Counted from the first letter of the stretch, positions 36,511 through 45,860 are shown. The stretch is DNA of 64,000 nt from CAYPGJ01 sp050174775 (GCA_050174775.1 JBFXJP010000001.1:620001-684000); one strand, 5' to 3'. Made by a program: numbers and translations. The notes: generated by a model from the sequence alone, not told the origin.

Positions 36511-36882
36511 TCACACGACCACCGGAACGATCAGCTCGTTCCCGTCCGGGTCCTCGATCAGCAGCGAGTCATACCCCCACCACATCTCCCTGTGCGGGAT
36601 CGACCGCGCTACCACCTCCCCACGAAGCTCCGCGATCCCCTCAGCCGACAACTCGATGAACAAGCGCGACTTGTCCCGCCGCGCCCCGTCCTGGCACAGG
36701 ATGATCTCGCAATCGTTCCGGTGCACCTGGCACACCGTTCCCTCATCACCCTCAGGCCACTGCTTCACAAAGCCCAGCATCTCGATGTAGAAGCGCAGCG
36801 ACCTCTGCACGTCGGACACGAAGAACACAGGTCTCGCGTACCACCGATGAACGCCCCGCCCGTCCGCTCCGTGCTCTGTCAT
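36511..36882 (-). CDS. VOC-family (glyoxalase/bleomycin-resistance-like) protein
   Basis: A 123-residue protein from ATG 36882, with GGAGG upstream. Pattern: ARPVFFVSDVQRSLRFYIEM-LGF, IILCQDGARRDKSRLFIELS, EMWWGYDSLLIEDPDGNELI. The final D-P-D-G-N-E-L is typical of metal-binding or pseudo-metal VOC proteins. The length fits a single VOC domain; substrate unknown. It ends 10 bp from the stop of the convergent DUF1801 gene, so the two 3' ends almost touch. Confidence 0.82.
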   Translation of the reverse strand: MTEHGADGRGVHRWYARPVFFVSDVQRSLRFYIEMLGFVKQWPEGDEGTVCQVHRNDCEIILCQDGARRDKSRLFIELSAEGIAELRGEVVARSIPHREMWWGYDSLLIEDPDGNELIVPVVV

Positions 36883-37235
36883 GCGCCCGCCTCCACACAC
36901 ACAGCCCACTCTCCATGCCGCGTCACCCGAATCCTATGACGCCTCCCCCGACCTCACCCATCCCAAAGAGGGGCCTCCCTCGATCCTCCAAAGCCCACGC
37001 CCCGACCCTTTGGACCCAACACACCTCGTGGTATCTTCGCCCCGCAGCGCCGCACAGCGCGCGGAACGCATACGGAGTTCGAGGAGCAGACCGGCCTCGT
37101 CCGATCCCGCCGCGCACACCGACGCACCACCGCGCTCGTCCGCGCACGGGCGATGAATCAACGCCCGCAGGAGTCCTTTCACGCAACGCCTCGGCCGCAC
37201 GCCGAGCGCCACACACACACACGGGAGAGAATCAA
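36883..37235. other. 353-bp gap upstream of the first CHRD gene
   Basis: No credible gene: the longer frame that runs into the CHRD gene is Pro/Arg-rich with no signal peptide. The stretch must hold promoters for both flanking genes. An Arg/Ala-rich frame on the minus strand is also not convincing. I see no strong hairpin. Confidence 0.4.
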
Positions 37236-37808
37236 ATGCACACCGCACGCCTCGCCCTCACCGCCGCCGCGCTCACCTGCGCCGCCGGCATCGCCTCAGC
37301 CGACGTCCTCGTCTACACCGCATTCCTCGACGGACCCAGCGAGTCCCCCCCGAACGCCTCTCCCGGCACGGGCACGGCCACGCTCACCATCGACACCACA
37401 CTCCAAACCTTCCGGCTCGAAGCCTCCTTCTCCGGTCTCCTCGGCACGGTCACAGCCGCGCACATCCACGGCCCCACCGCCGTGCCCTTCGCCGGCACCG
37501 CAAGCGTCATGACCCAGACGCCCACCTTCTCCGGCTTCCCCTCCGGCGTCACCTCCGGCTCCTACGACATGACCTTTGACATGACACAGACCGCGTCCTG
37601 GAACGGCTCGTTCGTCACCGGCAACGGCGGCACCGCCGCAGGCGCGGAGACCGCATTCATGGCCGCCGTCGCACAGGGCCGCGCATATCTCAACATCCAC
37701 ACCACCTCCTTCGGCGGAGGCGAGATCCGCGGGTTCTTCATCCCCACCCCCGGCGCTACGGCCCTCCTCGCCCTCGCTGGTCTCGCCGGCGCACGCCGCC
37801 GACGCTGA
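37236..37808 (+). CDS. Secreted CHRD-domain protein with PTPG tail (copy 1)
   Basis: A 190-residue protein from ATG 37236, after a GGGAGAG site. The signal peptide is LALTAAALTCAAGIASA. The CHRD domain is visible as LDGPSESPPNASPGTGTATL, FSGLLGTVTAAHIHGPTAVP (the typical 'AHIHGP' motif), and RAYLNIHTTSFGGGEIRGFF. The tail is IPTPGATALLALAGLAGARRRR-type. CHRD domains are named for chordin and occur in many bacterial exported proteins of unclear role. A second CHRD gene follows 270 bp downstream, and a decayed third copy is at 1123. Confidence 0.92.
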   Translation: MHTARLALTAAALTCAAGIASADVLVYTAFLDGPSESPPNASPGTGTATLTIDTTLQTFRLEASFSGLLGTVTAAHIHGPTAVPFAGTASVMTQTPTFSGFPSGVTSGSYDMTFDMTQTASWNGSFVTGNGGTAAGAETAFMAAVAQGRAYLNIHTTSFGGGEIRGFFIPTPGATALLALAGLAGARRRR

Positions 37809-37846
37809 CCACCACACCTTCACGTTCATTGTCCCACCACCAAACC

Positions 37847-37879
37847 AGCGGCGCCGTCACTCCGAGGTGCGCCGCTTTT
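37847..37879 (+). terminator. Intrinsic terminator
   Basis: An eight-pair stem (37847-37854 with 37869-37876) is followed by a short T-run. It lies after CHRD copy 1. Confidence 0.65.
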
Positions 37880-38077
37880 ACTTGCGCAATGCCCCTCCCC
37901 CCGACACCCACATCCCCTCGAACTCGCAAACAATTTCAATCGCGCGCATTGACTGTGCCCCAAGACAAGAGTATCCGTATTGAGACACGGGAGCCCCCGC
38001 GCCGAGGCGCGTGCCGCGTTCCCCGAACACGTCAATGACGCCGGTAATCCAGCCGGCCGACACGGAGGGAACCCCTC

Positions 38078-38659
38078 ATGCGCCGCTCTGTCCTTCAGCC
38101 CACCGCGCTCGCCGCGCTCGCGATCTCCATGCTCGCCGGCGAAACCTGCCGCGCCGACCTCTTCACCTTCCGCGCCGAACTCACCGGCGCCTCCGCGATC
38201 CCCGCCAACGGCTCCCCGGGTGTCGGCGTCGCCATCGCCGGAATCGACTCCTTCAACCGCTTCATGCAGATCTCCGTCGAGTTCTCCAACCTCACCGGCC
38301 CGGTCACGGCTGCGCGCGTCCATGCCCCGCCCACGCCGGCGAACGTTCCGATTCCCCCTGCCGCAACACCCTCGCTCGCCGGCTTCCCCCTCGCCGTCAC
38401 CGCAGGCTCCTACACCATGACCTTTGCGCTCAACGATCCCTCAACCTACGACCCGGCGTACATCACTGCCGCCGGCGGTCTGAGCAACGCCGAGAGCTGG
38501 CTCGCGCTCGCCTTCGGCTCCGAGCGCGCCTTCTTCAACATCAGCACCGCCGCATTCCCCGAGGGCGAGATCCGCGGACGATTCATGCTCGTCCCCACCC
38601 CCGCCGCCACGGCCCCCATCGCTCTCGCAGGTCTCGCCGGCGCCCGCCGCCGTCGCTGA
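38078..38659 (+). CDS. Secreted CHRD-domain protein with PTPA tail (copy 2)
   Basis: A 193-residue protein. The signal peptide reads LAALAISMLAGETCRA. The CHRD pattern is AELTGASAIPANGSPGVGVA, FSNLTGPVTAARVHAPPTPA, and RAFFNISTAAFPEGEIRGRF. The HIHGP motif of copy 1 is here RVHAP, so part of the domain has diverged. The C-terminal tail has PTPAATAPIALAGLAGARRRR form, with PTPA instead of PTPG. Each copy has its own terminator, so the two are separately transcribed. A GGAGGG ribosome site is before the ATG. Confidence 0.9.
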   Translation: MRRSVLQPTALAALAISMLAGETCRADLFTFRAELTGASAIPANGSPGVGVAIAGIDSFNRFMQISVEFSNLTGPVTAARVHAPPTPANVPIPPAATPSLAGFPLAVTAGSYTMTFALNDPSTYDPAYITAAGGLSNAESWLALAFGSERAFFNISTAAFPEGEIRGRFMLVPTPAATAPIALAGLAGARRRR

Positions 38660-38693
38660 TCCCCCTCCCTCCGCACATCCACATCGTCTCTTC

Positions 38694-38727
38694 ACAACGC
38701 CCCGGCCTCCGCGCAGGGGCGTTGTTC
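38694..38727 (+). terminator. Intrinsic terminator
   Basis: A stem of about 10 bp with arms ACAACGCCCC and GGGGCGTTGT is followed by TC and then a T-poor end. It lies 35 bp after CHRD copy 2. Confidence 0.6.
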
Positions 38728-38792
38728 ATTGCCTCATACCGCCCTGTTAGAGTCCTCGCCCGCGTCCCGAGCGCGCACAGGAGCCACACCCC

Positions 38793-39617
38793 ATGCCCAC
38801 CATCACCACCAAAGACAACGTCCAGATCTACTACAAGGACTGGGGCTCCGGCAGGCCCGTCGTCTTCTCCCACGGCTGGCCCCTCACCGCCGACTCCTGG
38901 GAATCTCAGATGCTCCACCTCGCCTCCCAAGGCTTCCGCTGCATCGCACATGACCGCCGAGGGCACGGCCGCTCCAGCCAGCCCTGGGACGGCAACGACA
39001 TGGACCACTACGCCGACGACCTCGCGCAGCTCCTCGACCACCTCAACATCAAGGACGCCACACTCATCGGCTTCTCAACCGGCGGCGGCGAAGTCGCACG
39101 CTACATCGGCCGTCACGGGACGAAGCGCCTCAAGCAGGCCGCGCTCGTCTCCGCAGTGCCCCCCCTCATGCTCAAGACCCCCGACAACCCCCTCGGCACG
39201 CCGCGCGAGGAGTTCGACAAGATCCGCGCCGCCTCCATCACCGACCGCTCCCAACTCTACATCGACATCGCCTCCGGCCCCTTCTTCGGCTTCAACCGTC
39301 CGGGCGCCAAACCCTCGCAAGGCATGATCGACTCCTTCTGGATGCAGGGCATGATGGGCGGACACAAGAACACCTACGACTCCATCAAGGCCTTCTCCGA
39401 AACCGACTTCCGCGAGGACCTCAAGAAGTTCGACGTCCCCACACTCATCATCCACGGCGACGACGACCAGATCGTCCCCTTCAAAGCCTCCGGACCCCGC
39501 TCCGCCGAAATCATCAAAGGCTCCACCTTCAAGGTCTACGAAGGCGCGCCCCACGGCCTCACCGACACCCACAAGAACCAGGTCAACGAAGACATCCTTT
39601 CCTTCGTCAAATCCTGA
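38793..39617 (+). CDS. Alpha/beta hydrolase, non-heme haloperoxidase-like
   Basis: A 274-residue protein of the chloroperoxidase/esterase group: opening PTITTKDNVQIYYKDWGSG, oxyanion loop HGWPLTADSWE, FRCIAHDRRGHGRSSQPW, nucleophile elbow GFSTGGGE with S95, IIHGDDDQIVPF with the acid residue (D223 or D225), and H254 in GAPHGLTD. The length and motifs match cofactor-free haloperoxidases, which are also perhydrolases or esterases. There is no signal peptide. It seems to be a single-gene unit, convergent with the DUF2254 gene. Confidence 0.9.
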   Translation: MPTITTKDNVQIYYKDWGSGRPVVFSHGWPLTADSWESQMLHLASQGFRCIAHDRRGHGRSSQPWDGNDMDHYADDLAQLLDHLNIKDATLIGFSTGGGEVARYIGRHGTKRLKQAALVSAVPPLMLKTPDNPLGTPREEFDKIRAASITDRSQLYIDIASGPFFGFNRPGAKPSQGMIDSFWMQGMMGGHKNTYDSIKAFSETDFREDLKKFDVPTLIIHGDDDQIVPFKASGPRSAEIIKGSTFKVYEGAPHGLTDTHKNQVNEDILSFVKS

Positions 39618-39637
39618 CCCCTCCCCCGCGCACCCCA

Positions 39638-40966
39638 TCACCCCCGCGCATCCCGCTCGCGCAGCGATTCCACCAGCCGCGCCACCCGTGCGCCCAGCGG
39701 GTCCCGATCAAACGCCGACGGCACGCTCCGCATCACGACCTCCTCCAACGCAAGCGCCTGCTCCAGCAGCACGCGCCTCCGCCCCGCGCTCTCCACCATC
39801 CCCTCCAGCATCTCGAGCGTCCCCGCCATCCTCGAAAGCACGGCCACGTTCCCGCCCGCGTGCTGACGGATCTGGTCGTGCGCCAGACACACCAGCTCCC
39901 CATACGTCGGACCGCGCGCCAGCACCCGAAGCCTCCCCCCGTCGAACCGCTGCCTCGATTCGATCCGCCGCGCCGACAGCCGCACGAGCACCGCCCCGAG
40001 ATAGTCCACTGCCATCACAGCGGTCGTCGTGTCGTTGATCCCGGGCGAGAGCGCCTTGAGCGCCACGTCCACCATCTGCCGCATCCCGAACGCCGCATCC
40101 TGCGCGCCCGACCGCTCCGCCCCGATCGTGAACACGCGCAGCAGCCTCTCCTCATCCTCCGTGCTCAACTCCCCCCCGACGAGCACAGAAACCAGCGGCT
40201 GCCCCTCCACCACGAACTCACCCACCGCGCGCTCCATCCGCACGACCGTGTCGCGCTCCCGCGCGAACTCCAGCAGCGGATCGGACGCGACAAACTGCAG
40301 GTACCCCGTCCGCTTCGAGAGCGCGGGCGCCCACCGACGCACACGCATCGCCTCGAACGCCGGCTCCTCACCCCCCTCCGGCTCCTCCCGCCCGACCTCA
40401 TCAGGGAACAGCCGATCCACCTGCCGCGCCGTCTCGCTCGCGATCCGCGCCAGGATCTGGGACGCCTGGATCTGCGTCGCAATGTGATGAATGAAATAGA
40501 TGAAATACCCGATCCCCACGAACGTCAGGACCACGCCGCCAAACACGGCCAGCGACGGCACGAACGAGTTCTCATCGCCCTCACGAATCGTCCGCAGCAC
40601 CGCCAGGCAGTACGCGAAGATCCCCACAAACACGCCCAGCACGATCTGATTCATCCGGTCGCGCATGAAGTTGCGCAGCACACGCGAGCTGTACTGGCTC
40701 GACGCGAGCGACAACGCCACCAGCGTGATCGAGAACACCACGCCCGCCACCGTGATCATCGACGCCGCCAGCGTCTCGAGGAGGCCCCGGGAGCCCGAGG
40801 CTCCCGCCCCGAACAGCACCGGGAACGCACGCGCAGCCCCCGGCCCCACCCACGAATCAATCTCGATCAGCGCTTCAGCGAGCAGCACCGCGAGCAGCAC
40901 GAGCACCCCTGGCACGAACCACAGGCTCGACCGAACCATCTGCCACAAGCCGAGCAGTCTCGTCAT
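39638..40966 (-). CDS. DUF2254-family membrane protein
   Basis: A 442-residue protein from ATG 40966; ATG 41014 adds 16 residues. The opening SSLWFVPGVLVLLAVLLAEA, the second pair of helices (LETLAASMITVAGVVFSITL, VALSLASSQYSSRVLRNFMR) and the soluble C-terminal domain (LSKRTGYLQFVASDPLLEFA, ALKALSPGINDTTTAVMAVD) are the DUF2254 pattern. Four transmembrane helices are visible in the first 180 residues. Function unknown. It is on the same strand as the TerC-like gene, about 90 bp downstream of it. Confidence 0.88.
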   Translation of the reverse strand: MTRLLGLWQMVRSSLWFVPGVLVLLAVLLAEALIEIDSWVGPGAARAFPVLFGAGASGSRGLLETLAASMITVAGVVFSITLVALSLASSQYSSRVLRNFMRDRMNQIVLGVFVGIFAYCLAVLRTIREGDENSFVPSLAVFGGVVLTFVGIGYFIYFIHHIATQIQASQILARIASETARQVDRLFPDEVGREEPEGGEEPAFEAMRVRRWAPALSKRTGYLQFVASDPLLEFARERDTVVRMERAVGEFVVEGQPLVSVLVGGELSTEDEERLLRVFTIGAERSGAQDAAFGMRQMVDVALKALSPGINDTTTAVMAVDYLGAVLVRLSARRIESRQRFDGGRLRVLARGPTYGELVCLAHDQIRQHAGGNVAVLSRMAGTLEMLEGMVESAGRRRVLLEQALALEEVVMRSVPSAFDRDPLGARVARLVESLRERDARG

Positions 40967-41058
40967 GACGATCCCAGGCCCTCCTCGCGCCCGCGCGCCG
41001 AGTGTATTCGACACGCTCTTGGCCCGTCACCCGCAGGCGTGCCGATGCGCCGGCCGGA

Positions 41059-42588
41059 TCACACCGCGCCGGAAGCGTCCTCTCGCCTCGCCGCCCGCTC
41101 CATCTCGCCGTGCAATGCGCGATGCCGCGCCTCGCGCGCTTTGTGCCACCGATACAGCACATAGCACAACGGCGTCACCACCGGCACACACAGCGACCAC
41201 ATCGCCCACGTCGGCAGCGGCGTGAACTCGCTGATCAGCCACGCCGTCACCCAGAACATCCCAACCACAGGGATGATGTACACGCGCGGGAACCGCACGA
41301 GAAACCGGTCCAGACGCCCCCGGATGTGCCGCTCCCGCGCCATCGCCTCGTTCGCCACCCGCCGCGCCCAGATGAACTCGCTCGCCAGCATCCCGATCCC
41401 CAGCGGCCCCAGAATCGTGAACCCCGGACCCGGCAGCGGCGCGATGATCAACCCCGCCAGCAGCACCACCGACCCCGCCGTCAGCACCACCGCGCGCCGG
41501 AGCGTGCGATTCTCACGCCACGCCGCACGCGCCCACCTCCAATCCAGCGCGCGCCGCCGCGCCATCCCCACACCGCCCACCGCGCTCACCAGCGACGCCG
41601 CGATCCCCGACAGCAGCAGCCCCAGCACCACCCCCAGCGACACCTCCGGCTCGATCTTCCAAGCCGTGTGCGCCAGGCACAGCTTCACACCCACGAACAG
41701 CAGCACCGCGATCAGCGCCGGCTTCAGATACCGGAACTTCGTGATCGCCGACGCAAGACAGAAGTACAGCGAACGCAGCCCCAGGATCGCCATGATGTTC
41801 GAGGTGAACACGATGAACGGGTCCCCCGTGATCGCGTACACGGCCGGGATCGAATCCACGGCAAACAGCACGTCCGTCAGCTCCACCACCACCAACGCCA
41901 CCAGCAGCGGCGTCGCGTGCAGCGTCCCCCCGATCCGCGTCACCAGCCTCCGCCCGTCCAGCTCGCGGCTCACCGGCATCACGCGGCTCATCAGCCGCAC
42001 GAACCGGTTCTCCGGCGGGTCCCCGATCTCATGCCCCGCGAAGATCATCTTCAGCGCCGCAAAGATCAGCATCGCGCCGAACACGTACACCACCCACGAA
42101 AACGAAGCGATCACCACCGACCCCAGCGCGATCATCACGCCGCGCAGCACAAGCGCGCCCACGATCCCCCAGAACAACACCCGGTGCTGATACTCGCCCG
42201 GGATCGCCAGCGACGTGAAGATCGTGGCGATCACGAACAGGTTGTCCATCGACAGCGACTTCTCGACCAGGTACGCCGTCAGGTACAGCCGGAACGCCTC
42301 AAACCCCCCGAGCGTGACCGTCTCACCGGGCGAGCCCACTACAGGAACGCGCAACCCAAGCCCCATCACGTGCCCCTCGTACAGGAAATACACGCCCACC
42401 CCGAACACGAGCGCCGTCCCGATCCACACCCCCGTCCACCCGAGCGCCTCGCGCATGCTCACCGTGTGCGCACGCCGGTTGAACACGCCCAGGTCCAGCG
42501 CCAGAAACCCGAGCACCAGCGCCACGAACCCCGCATACACCCACACTGAGACAGCGCCGGGCGCGAACGAGAGCAACAAGGATGGCAT
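41059..42588 (-). CDS. TerC-family membrane protein fused to a PGPGW domain
   Basis: A 509-residue protein from ATG 42588. The first ~330 residues are TerC-like: LALDLGVFNRRAHTVSMREA, VEKSLSMDNLFVIATIF (the conserved Glu-Lys-Ser-Leu-Ser-x-Asp-Asn), and VVELTDVLFAVDSIPAVYAI with conserved acidic residues for metal transport. The last ~120 residues hold PLPGPGFTILGPLGIGMLAS, the hallmark of PGPGW membrane proteins, then a helix pair near the end. TerC proteins are linked to manganese homeostasis and exoenzyme metalation. The fusion in one frame is notable. It is 90 bp upstream of the DUF2254 gene on the same strand. Confidence 0.88.
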   Translation of the reverse strand: MPSLLLSFAPGAVSVWVYAGFVALVLGFLALDLGVFNRRAHTVSMREALGWTGVWIGTALVFGVGVYFLYEGHVMGLGLRVPVVGSPGETVTLGGFEAFRLYLTAYLVEKSLSMDNLFVIATIFTSLAIPGEYQHRVLFWGIVGALVLRGVMIALGSVVIASFSWVVYVFGAMLIFAALKMIFAGHEIGDPPENRFVRLMSRVMPVSRELDGRRLVTRIGGTLHATPLLVALVVVELTDVLFAVDSIPAVYAITGDPFIVFTSNIMAILGLRSLYFCLASAITKFRYLKPALIAVLLFVGVKLCLAHTAWKIEPEVSLGVVLGLLLSGIAASLVSAVGGVGMARRRALDWRWARAAWRENRTLRRAVVLTAGSVVLLAGLIIAPLPGPGFTILGPLGIGMLASEFIWARRVANEAMARERHIRGRLDRFLVRFPRVYIIPVVGMFWVTAWLISEFTPLPTWAMWSLCVPVVTPLCYVLYRWHKAREARHRALHGEMERAARREDASGAV

Positions 42589-42823
42589 GCAAACGACCAG
42601 CGTCGGAGGACCACGGCGACCCGATCGCGCACGCCGATCCGCGCGCGCTCGGTCGCGATGGTCTTGCCGAGAACGATCCGCACCGTTCCGAGGCCACCGG
42701 GTCGTCGCGCTGCTCGGCGCCACGGCCGGCCTGACGATGGCCCCACCCGGTTCACCGGGCGGCTACTCCCCAACGCGGGAATCACCCAATCCTACCCACC
42801 ACTCGTTGCCACCGTGTCAAACC

Positions 42824-43564
42824 TCAACCAAGCCGCGTTGCGCTCTCCACGGACGGCGCCTCCGGAACCGGCAGACTCCCCGTCAATCTCCCGTCCTCCA
42901 TCCGCTCGATCCGATCCGCAAAGTGCATGATCCGGTTGTCGTGCGTCACCACGATCACCACCCGACGCTCGCCCCGCTCATCCAGCTCCCGCGTCGCTGC
43001 ATGGATCAGCGACATCACCGTCTGCCCCGTCTCGGCGTCCAGCGCAGCGGTCGGCTCATCACACACGATCAACCTGGGCCTGCCCACCAGCGCCCGCGCA
43101 ATCGCCACCCGCTGCTGCATCCCACCCGACAACTGCGACGGAAACGCATCCGTCCGATCACCCAGCCCCACCGAGCCCAGCACCTCACACGCCCGCGAGA
43201 TCGCCTCCCGCCGATCCACACCACGGATCAGCAACGGCACCGCCGCGTTCTCCGCGGCAGACAGCGTCGGGATCAGATTGAACTGCTGGAACACAAACCC
43301 CACCAGCTCGCGCCGCAGCGTCGTCTTGGCCTCCCGCGACAACTCGCTCCAGGGCTGTCCGAACACCTCCGTCCGCCCCCCGTCCGCGTCCAGCACGCCC
43401 GAGATGATCGACACCAGCGTCGTCTTCCCGCACCCCGACGGGCCCACCAGCATCAGGATCGTCCCCTCCTCCACCGACAGATCGACCCCGCGCAGCGCGC
43501 GCACCGCCGTCCGCCCCTCCCCGAACGACTTCGTCACGCCCTCCAGACGGATCGCCACGCTCAT
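42824..43564 (-). CDS. ABC transporter ATP-binding protein (DevA/LolD-like)
   Basis: A 246-residue ATPase from ATG 43564, which overlaps the permease stop by 4 bp (ATGA). Walker A GPSGCGKTT (41-49), the Q-loop FVFQQFNLIP (91-100), signature LSGGMQQR (145-152), Walker B LIVCDEPTAAL (165-175) and the switch His in VVTHDNRI are all intact. The FQQFNLIPTLSAAENAA segment is typical of MacB/LolD/DevA exporters. With the permease upstream and the adaptor at 44775 it forms an export system; the substrate may be a glycolipid, lipoprotein or drug. Confidence 0.93.
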   Translation of the reverse strand: MSVAIRLEGVTKSFGEGRTAVRALRGVDLSVEEGTILMLVGPSGCGKTTLVSIISGVLDADGGRTEVFGQPWSELSREAKTTLRRELVGFVFQQFNLIPTLSAAENAAVPLLIRGVDRREAISRACEVLGSVGLGDRTDAFPSQLSGGMQQRVAIARALVGRPRLIVCDEPTAALDAETGQTVMSLIHAATRELDERGERRVVIVVTHDNRIMHFADRIERMEDGRLTGSLPVPEAPSVESATRLG

Positions 43565-44688
43565 TTGAACACCACCGCGGGCTCGAGCCGGATCACGCGC
43601 CGAAGACTCAGCACGCTCCCCATCGACACGCACACCAGCATCGCAAACAGCGTCCCCACCAGCATCTGCCACGGGAAGTACGGCGCCAGCTCCGCGCCCG
43701 GCCTCCGACCCGTCAGCGAGAAGATCGACGCCAACCCCACCCCGATCCCGTACGAGATCAGCCCCACGATCAGCGCCTGCATCAGCACCATCCCGATCAC
43801 CGTCCGCGTCCGCGTCCCCATCGCTTTGAACACAGCGAAGTACTTCAGGTTCTCCAGCGTGAACTCATGGAACGTGGCCGCCACCACCACCAGCCCCACC
43901 ACGAACCCCAGCAGCACCGTGATCCCGAAATTGATCCCGATCCCCGTGTTCACCAGGATGTACCGGATCGTCCGCCGCTCCATCTCCTTCCGCGGATACG
44001 CACCCAGCCCCGTCGTCTCCTCGATGTTCCGCGCCACGCCAGCCGGGTCCAGCCCGTCCTTCGCTTTCGCAAGGATGAACGACAGCCGATCCCGCCCCGT
44101 CGGCGTGAACGCCACGGCGTTGTCGTACGACGTGTACAGCAGCGCGTTCGACTCGAACCCCAGCTTCGCTCGGCACACGCCCACCACCACCGCGCGACGA
44201 TCGTTCAGCTTCAGCGTGTCCCCGATCCACACGTTCCCCAGCTTGGGCCTCGACGACTCCTCGATGATCACCGCGCCCGGCGCGCGCAAATCCTCCAGCC
44301 GACCCTCCAGCATCACCGGCGGCTGCCCCACCAGCGACGTCCGGTCGATCCCGATCACCTGCACCTGGTGAAACTCGCCCCCCGGCAGCTCCGCCTGTGC
44401 GCGCGACGAGAAGAACGGCTCAGCCCACGCCACGCCCGGCGTCGACCGCACCCGAAGCAGGTACTTCTCGTTCAGCGGCCGATACTCGAAGATGTACGTC
44501 GTGTTCTTGTCCGTGATCCACAGGTCCGCCTGAGCCGTGTTCTGCAGCGGACCCGTCGCGCGCTTCAGCAACCCCAGGAAGATCGAGCCCTGCTGCGCAA
44601 TGAGCAGCACCGCGAACGAGAGCCCGAAGACCAGCGAAAGGAACTTCGCCTTGTCCCCGAACAGCATGCGCAGCGCCACGCGCGTCAT
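43561..44688 (-). CDS. ABC transporter permease (DevC/FtsX-like)
   Basis: A 375-residue membrane protein. One helix near the N terminus (FLSLVFGLSFAVLLIAQQGS) is followed by a ~200-residue extracytoplasmic domain, then three helices at the C terminus (FGITVLLGFVVGLVVVAATF, VIGMVLMQALIVGLISYG, LVGTLFAMLVCVSMGSVL). This is the MacB/FtsX topology. DevC-type wording fits: ADLWITDKNTTYIFEYRPLN in the first third recalls the DevC family. It is divergent from the adaptor gene at 44775, with 86 bp between, and overlaps the ATPase gene. Confidence 0.9.
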   Translation of the reverse strand: MTRVALRMLFGDKAKFLSLVFGLSFAVLLIAQQGSIFLGLLKRATGPLQNTAQADLWITDKNTTYIFEYRPLNEKYLLRVRSTPGVAWAEPFFSSRAQAELPGGEFHQVQVIGIDRTSLVGQPPVMLEGRLEDLRAPGAVIIEESSRPKLGNVWIGDTLKLNDRRAVVVGVCRAKLGFESNALLYTSYDNAVAFTPTGRDRLSFILAKAKDGLDPAGVARNIEETTGLGAYPRKEMERRTIRYILVNTGIGINFGITVLLGFVVGLVVVAATFHEFTLENLKYFAVFKAMGTRTRTVIGMVLMQALIVGLISYGIGVGLASIFSLTGRRPGAELAPYFPWQMLVGTLFAMLVCVSMGSVLSLRRVIRLEPAVVFK

Positions 44689-44774
44689 AAGACGGATAGC
44701 GTAGCCCCGGACGCGAGAGCGGGACGGCCATCCGCAAATCTCCTACCCTTGAACCAACAGGAGCACGCACGGAA

Positions 44775-45860
44775 ATGGTCAAGTGGATCGTCATCGCGAT
44801 CTCCGTCATCGGTCTCAGCGTGGGCGTCTTCACCGCAGCCACGGCCAAGGAGCAGACCAACGCGCCGCCGCCCGCCAGCGCGCCCTCCATCAACCCCTTC
44901 ACCAGCGGCATCGCGGCCACCGGTCTCGTCGAAGCCTCCTCACGCAACATCGAGGTCGCTCCCCCCGAACCCGGGCTCGTCATCGACGTCCTGGCCGAAG
45001 TCGGCGACCACGTCAAAGCCGGACAACCACTCCTCCAGCTCGACCCCCGCGCCATCAAAGCCGAACTCATCCGAGGCCACGCCGCCCGTGACCTGGCCGC
45101 GGCGCGCGCCGAGCAACTCGAAGCCGAGCCCCGCGCGGAAACCATCCCCCCCCTCGAAGCCGCGCTCAACGAAGCCGAGGCCCGCGCACGCGACGCCGAA
45201 GCCGAGTTCCGACGCGCCTCCGACGCCATGAAGCGCGACGCCTCCACGGCCTCCGAACTCGACCGACGGCGCTTCGCAGCCGAAGCAGCCAGGGCCTCAG
45301 CCGCGGCAGCCAAAGCCCGACTCGACCTCGCCCGCGCCGGCGCCTGGAGCAAGGAAGTCGCTGTGGCCCACGCATCACTGGCTGCGGCGAACGCAGACAT
45401 CGAAGCCTGGAACATCCGTCTCGACCGCCTCACCGTCCGCTCGCCCATCGATGGCGTCATCCTCCAACGCAACATCTCCAAAGGCGAATACGCCTCCCTC
45501 TCGAACAACTCCGGCGGCGCCTTCGTCGTCGGCGACCTCTCCACCCTCCACGTCCGCGCGCTCGTCAACGAGGAAGACGCCCCCCGGCTCCGCGCCGGCG
45601 CCGACGCCATGGCCCGCGCGCGCGGCGCCTCCACCGACGGACTCGAGCTCGTCCCCCTCACCATGATCCGCATCGAACCCCTCGCCCGCGCCAAGCGCCA
45701 ACTCACCGGCGTCGCCGGCGAGCTTGTCGATACCCGGGTCATCGAAGTCCTCTTCCGGGTCGAAGCCGAGCCCACCCAGGACGGCCTCCCGGCAGGCTTC
45801 TACCCGGGTCAACTGGTCGACGTATATGTCGACGTTTCGGCGCACAAACCGGGGGGATGA
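44775..45860 (+). CDS. HlyD-family membrane-fusion (periplasmic adaptor) protein, DevB-like
   Basis: A 361-residue protein with an N-terminal anchor (WIVIAISVIGLSVGVFTAAT). It then has a lipoyl-type half (GLVEASSRNIEVAPPEPGLV, DVLAEVGDHVKAGQPLLQLD), a coiled-coil hairpin at about residues 95-210 rich in Ala/Glu/Arg, and the return half (RLTVRSPIDGVILQRNISKG). A C-terminal beta-barrel follows. It links an ABC exporter to the outer membrane. The pair on the other strand (43561, 42824) is the likely partner. A TolC-like gene is not seen nearby. Confidence 0.9.
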   Translation: MVKWIVIAISVIGLSVGVFTAATAKEQTNAPPPASAPSINPFTSGIAATGLVEASSRNIEVAPPEPGLVIDVLAEVGDHVKAGQPLLQLDPRAIKAELIRGHAARDLAAARAEQLEAEPRAETIPPLEAALNEAEARARDAEAEFRRASDAMKRDASTASELDRRRFAAEAARASAAAAKARLDLARAGAWSKEVAVAHASLAAANADIEAWNIRLDRLTVRSPIDGVILQRNISKGEYASLSNNSGGAFVVGDLSTLHVRALVNEEDAPRLRAGADAMARARGASTDGLELVPLTMIRIEPLARAKRQLTGVAGELVDTRVIEVLFRVEAEPTQDGLPAGFYPGQLVDVYVDVSAHKPGG

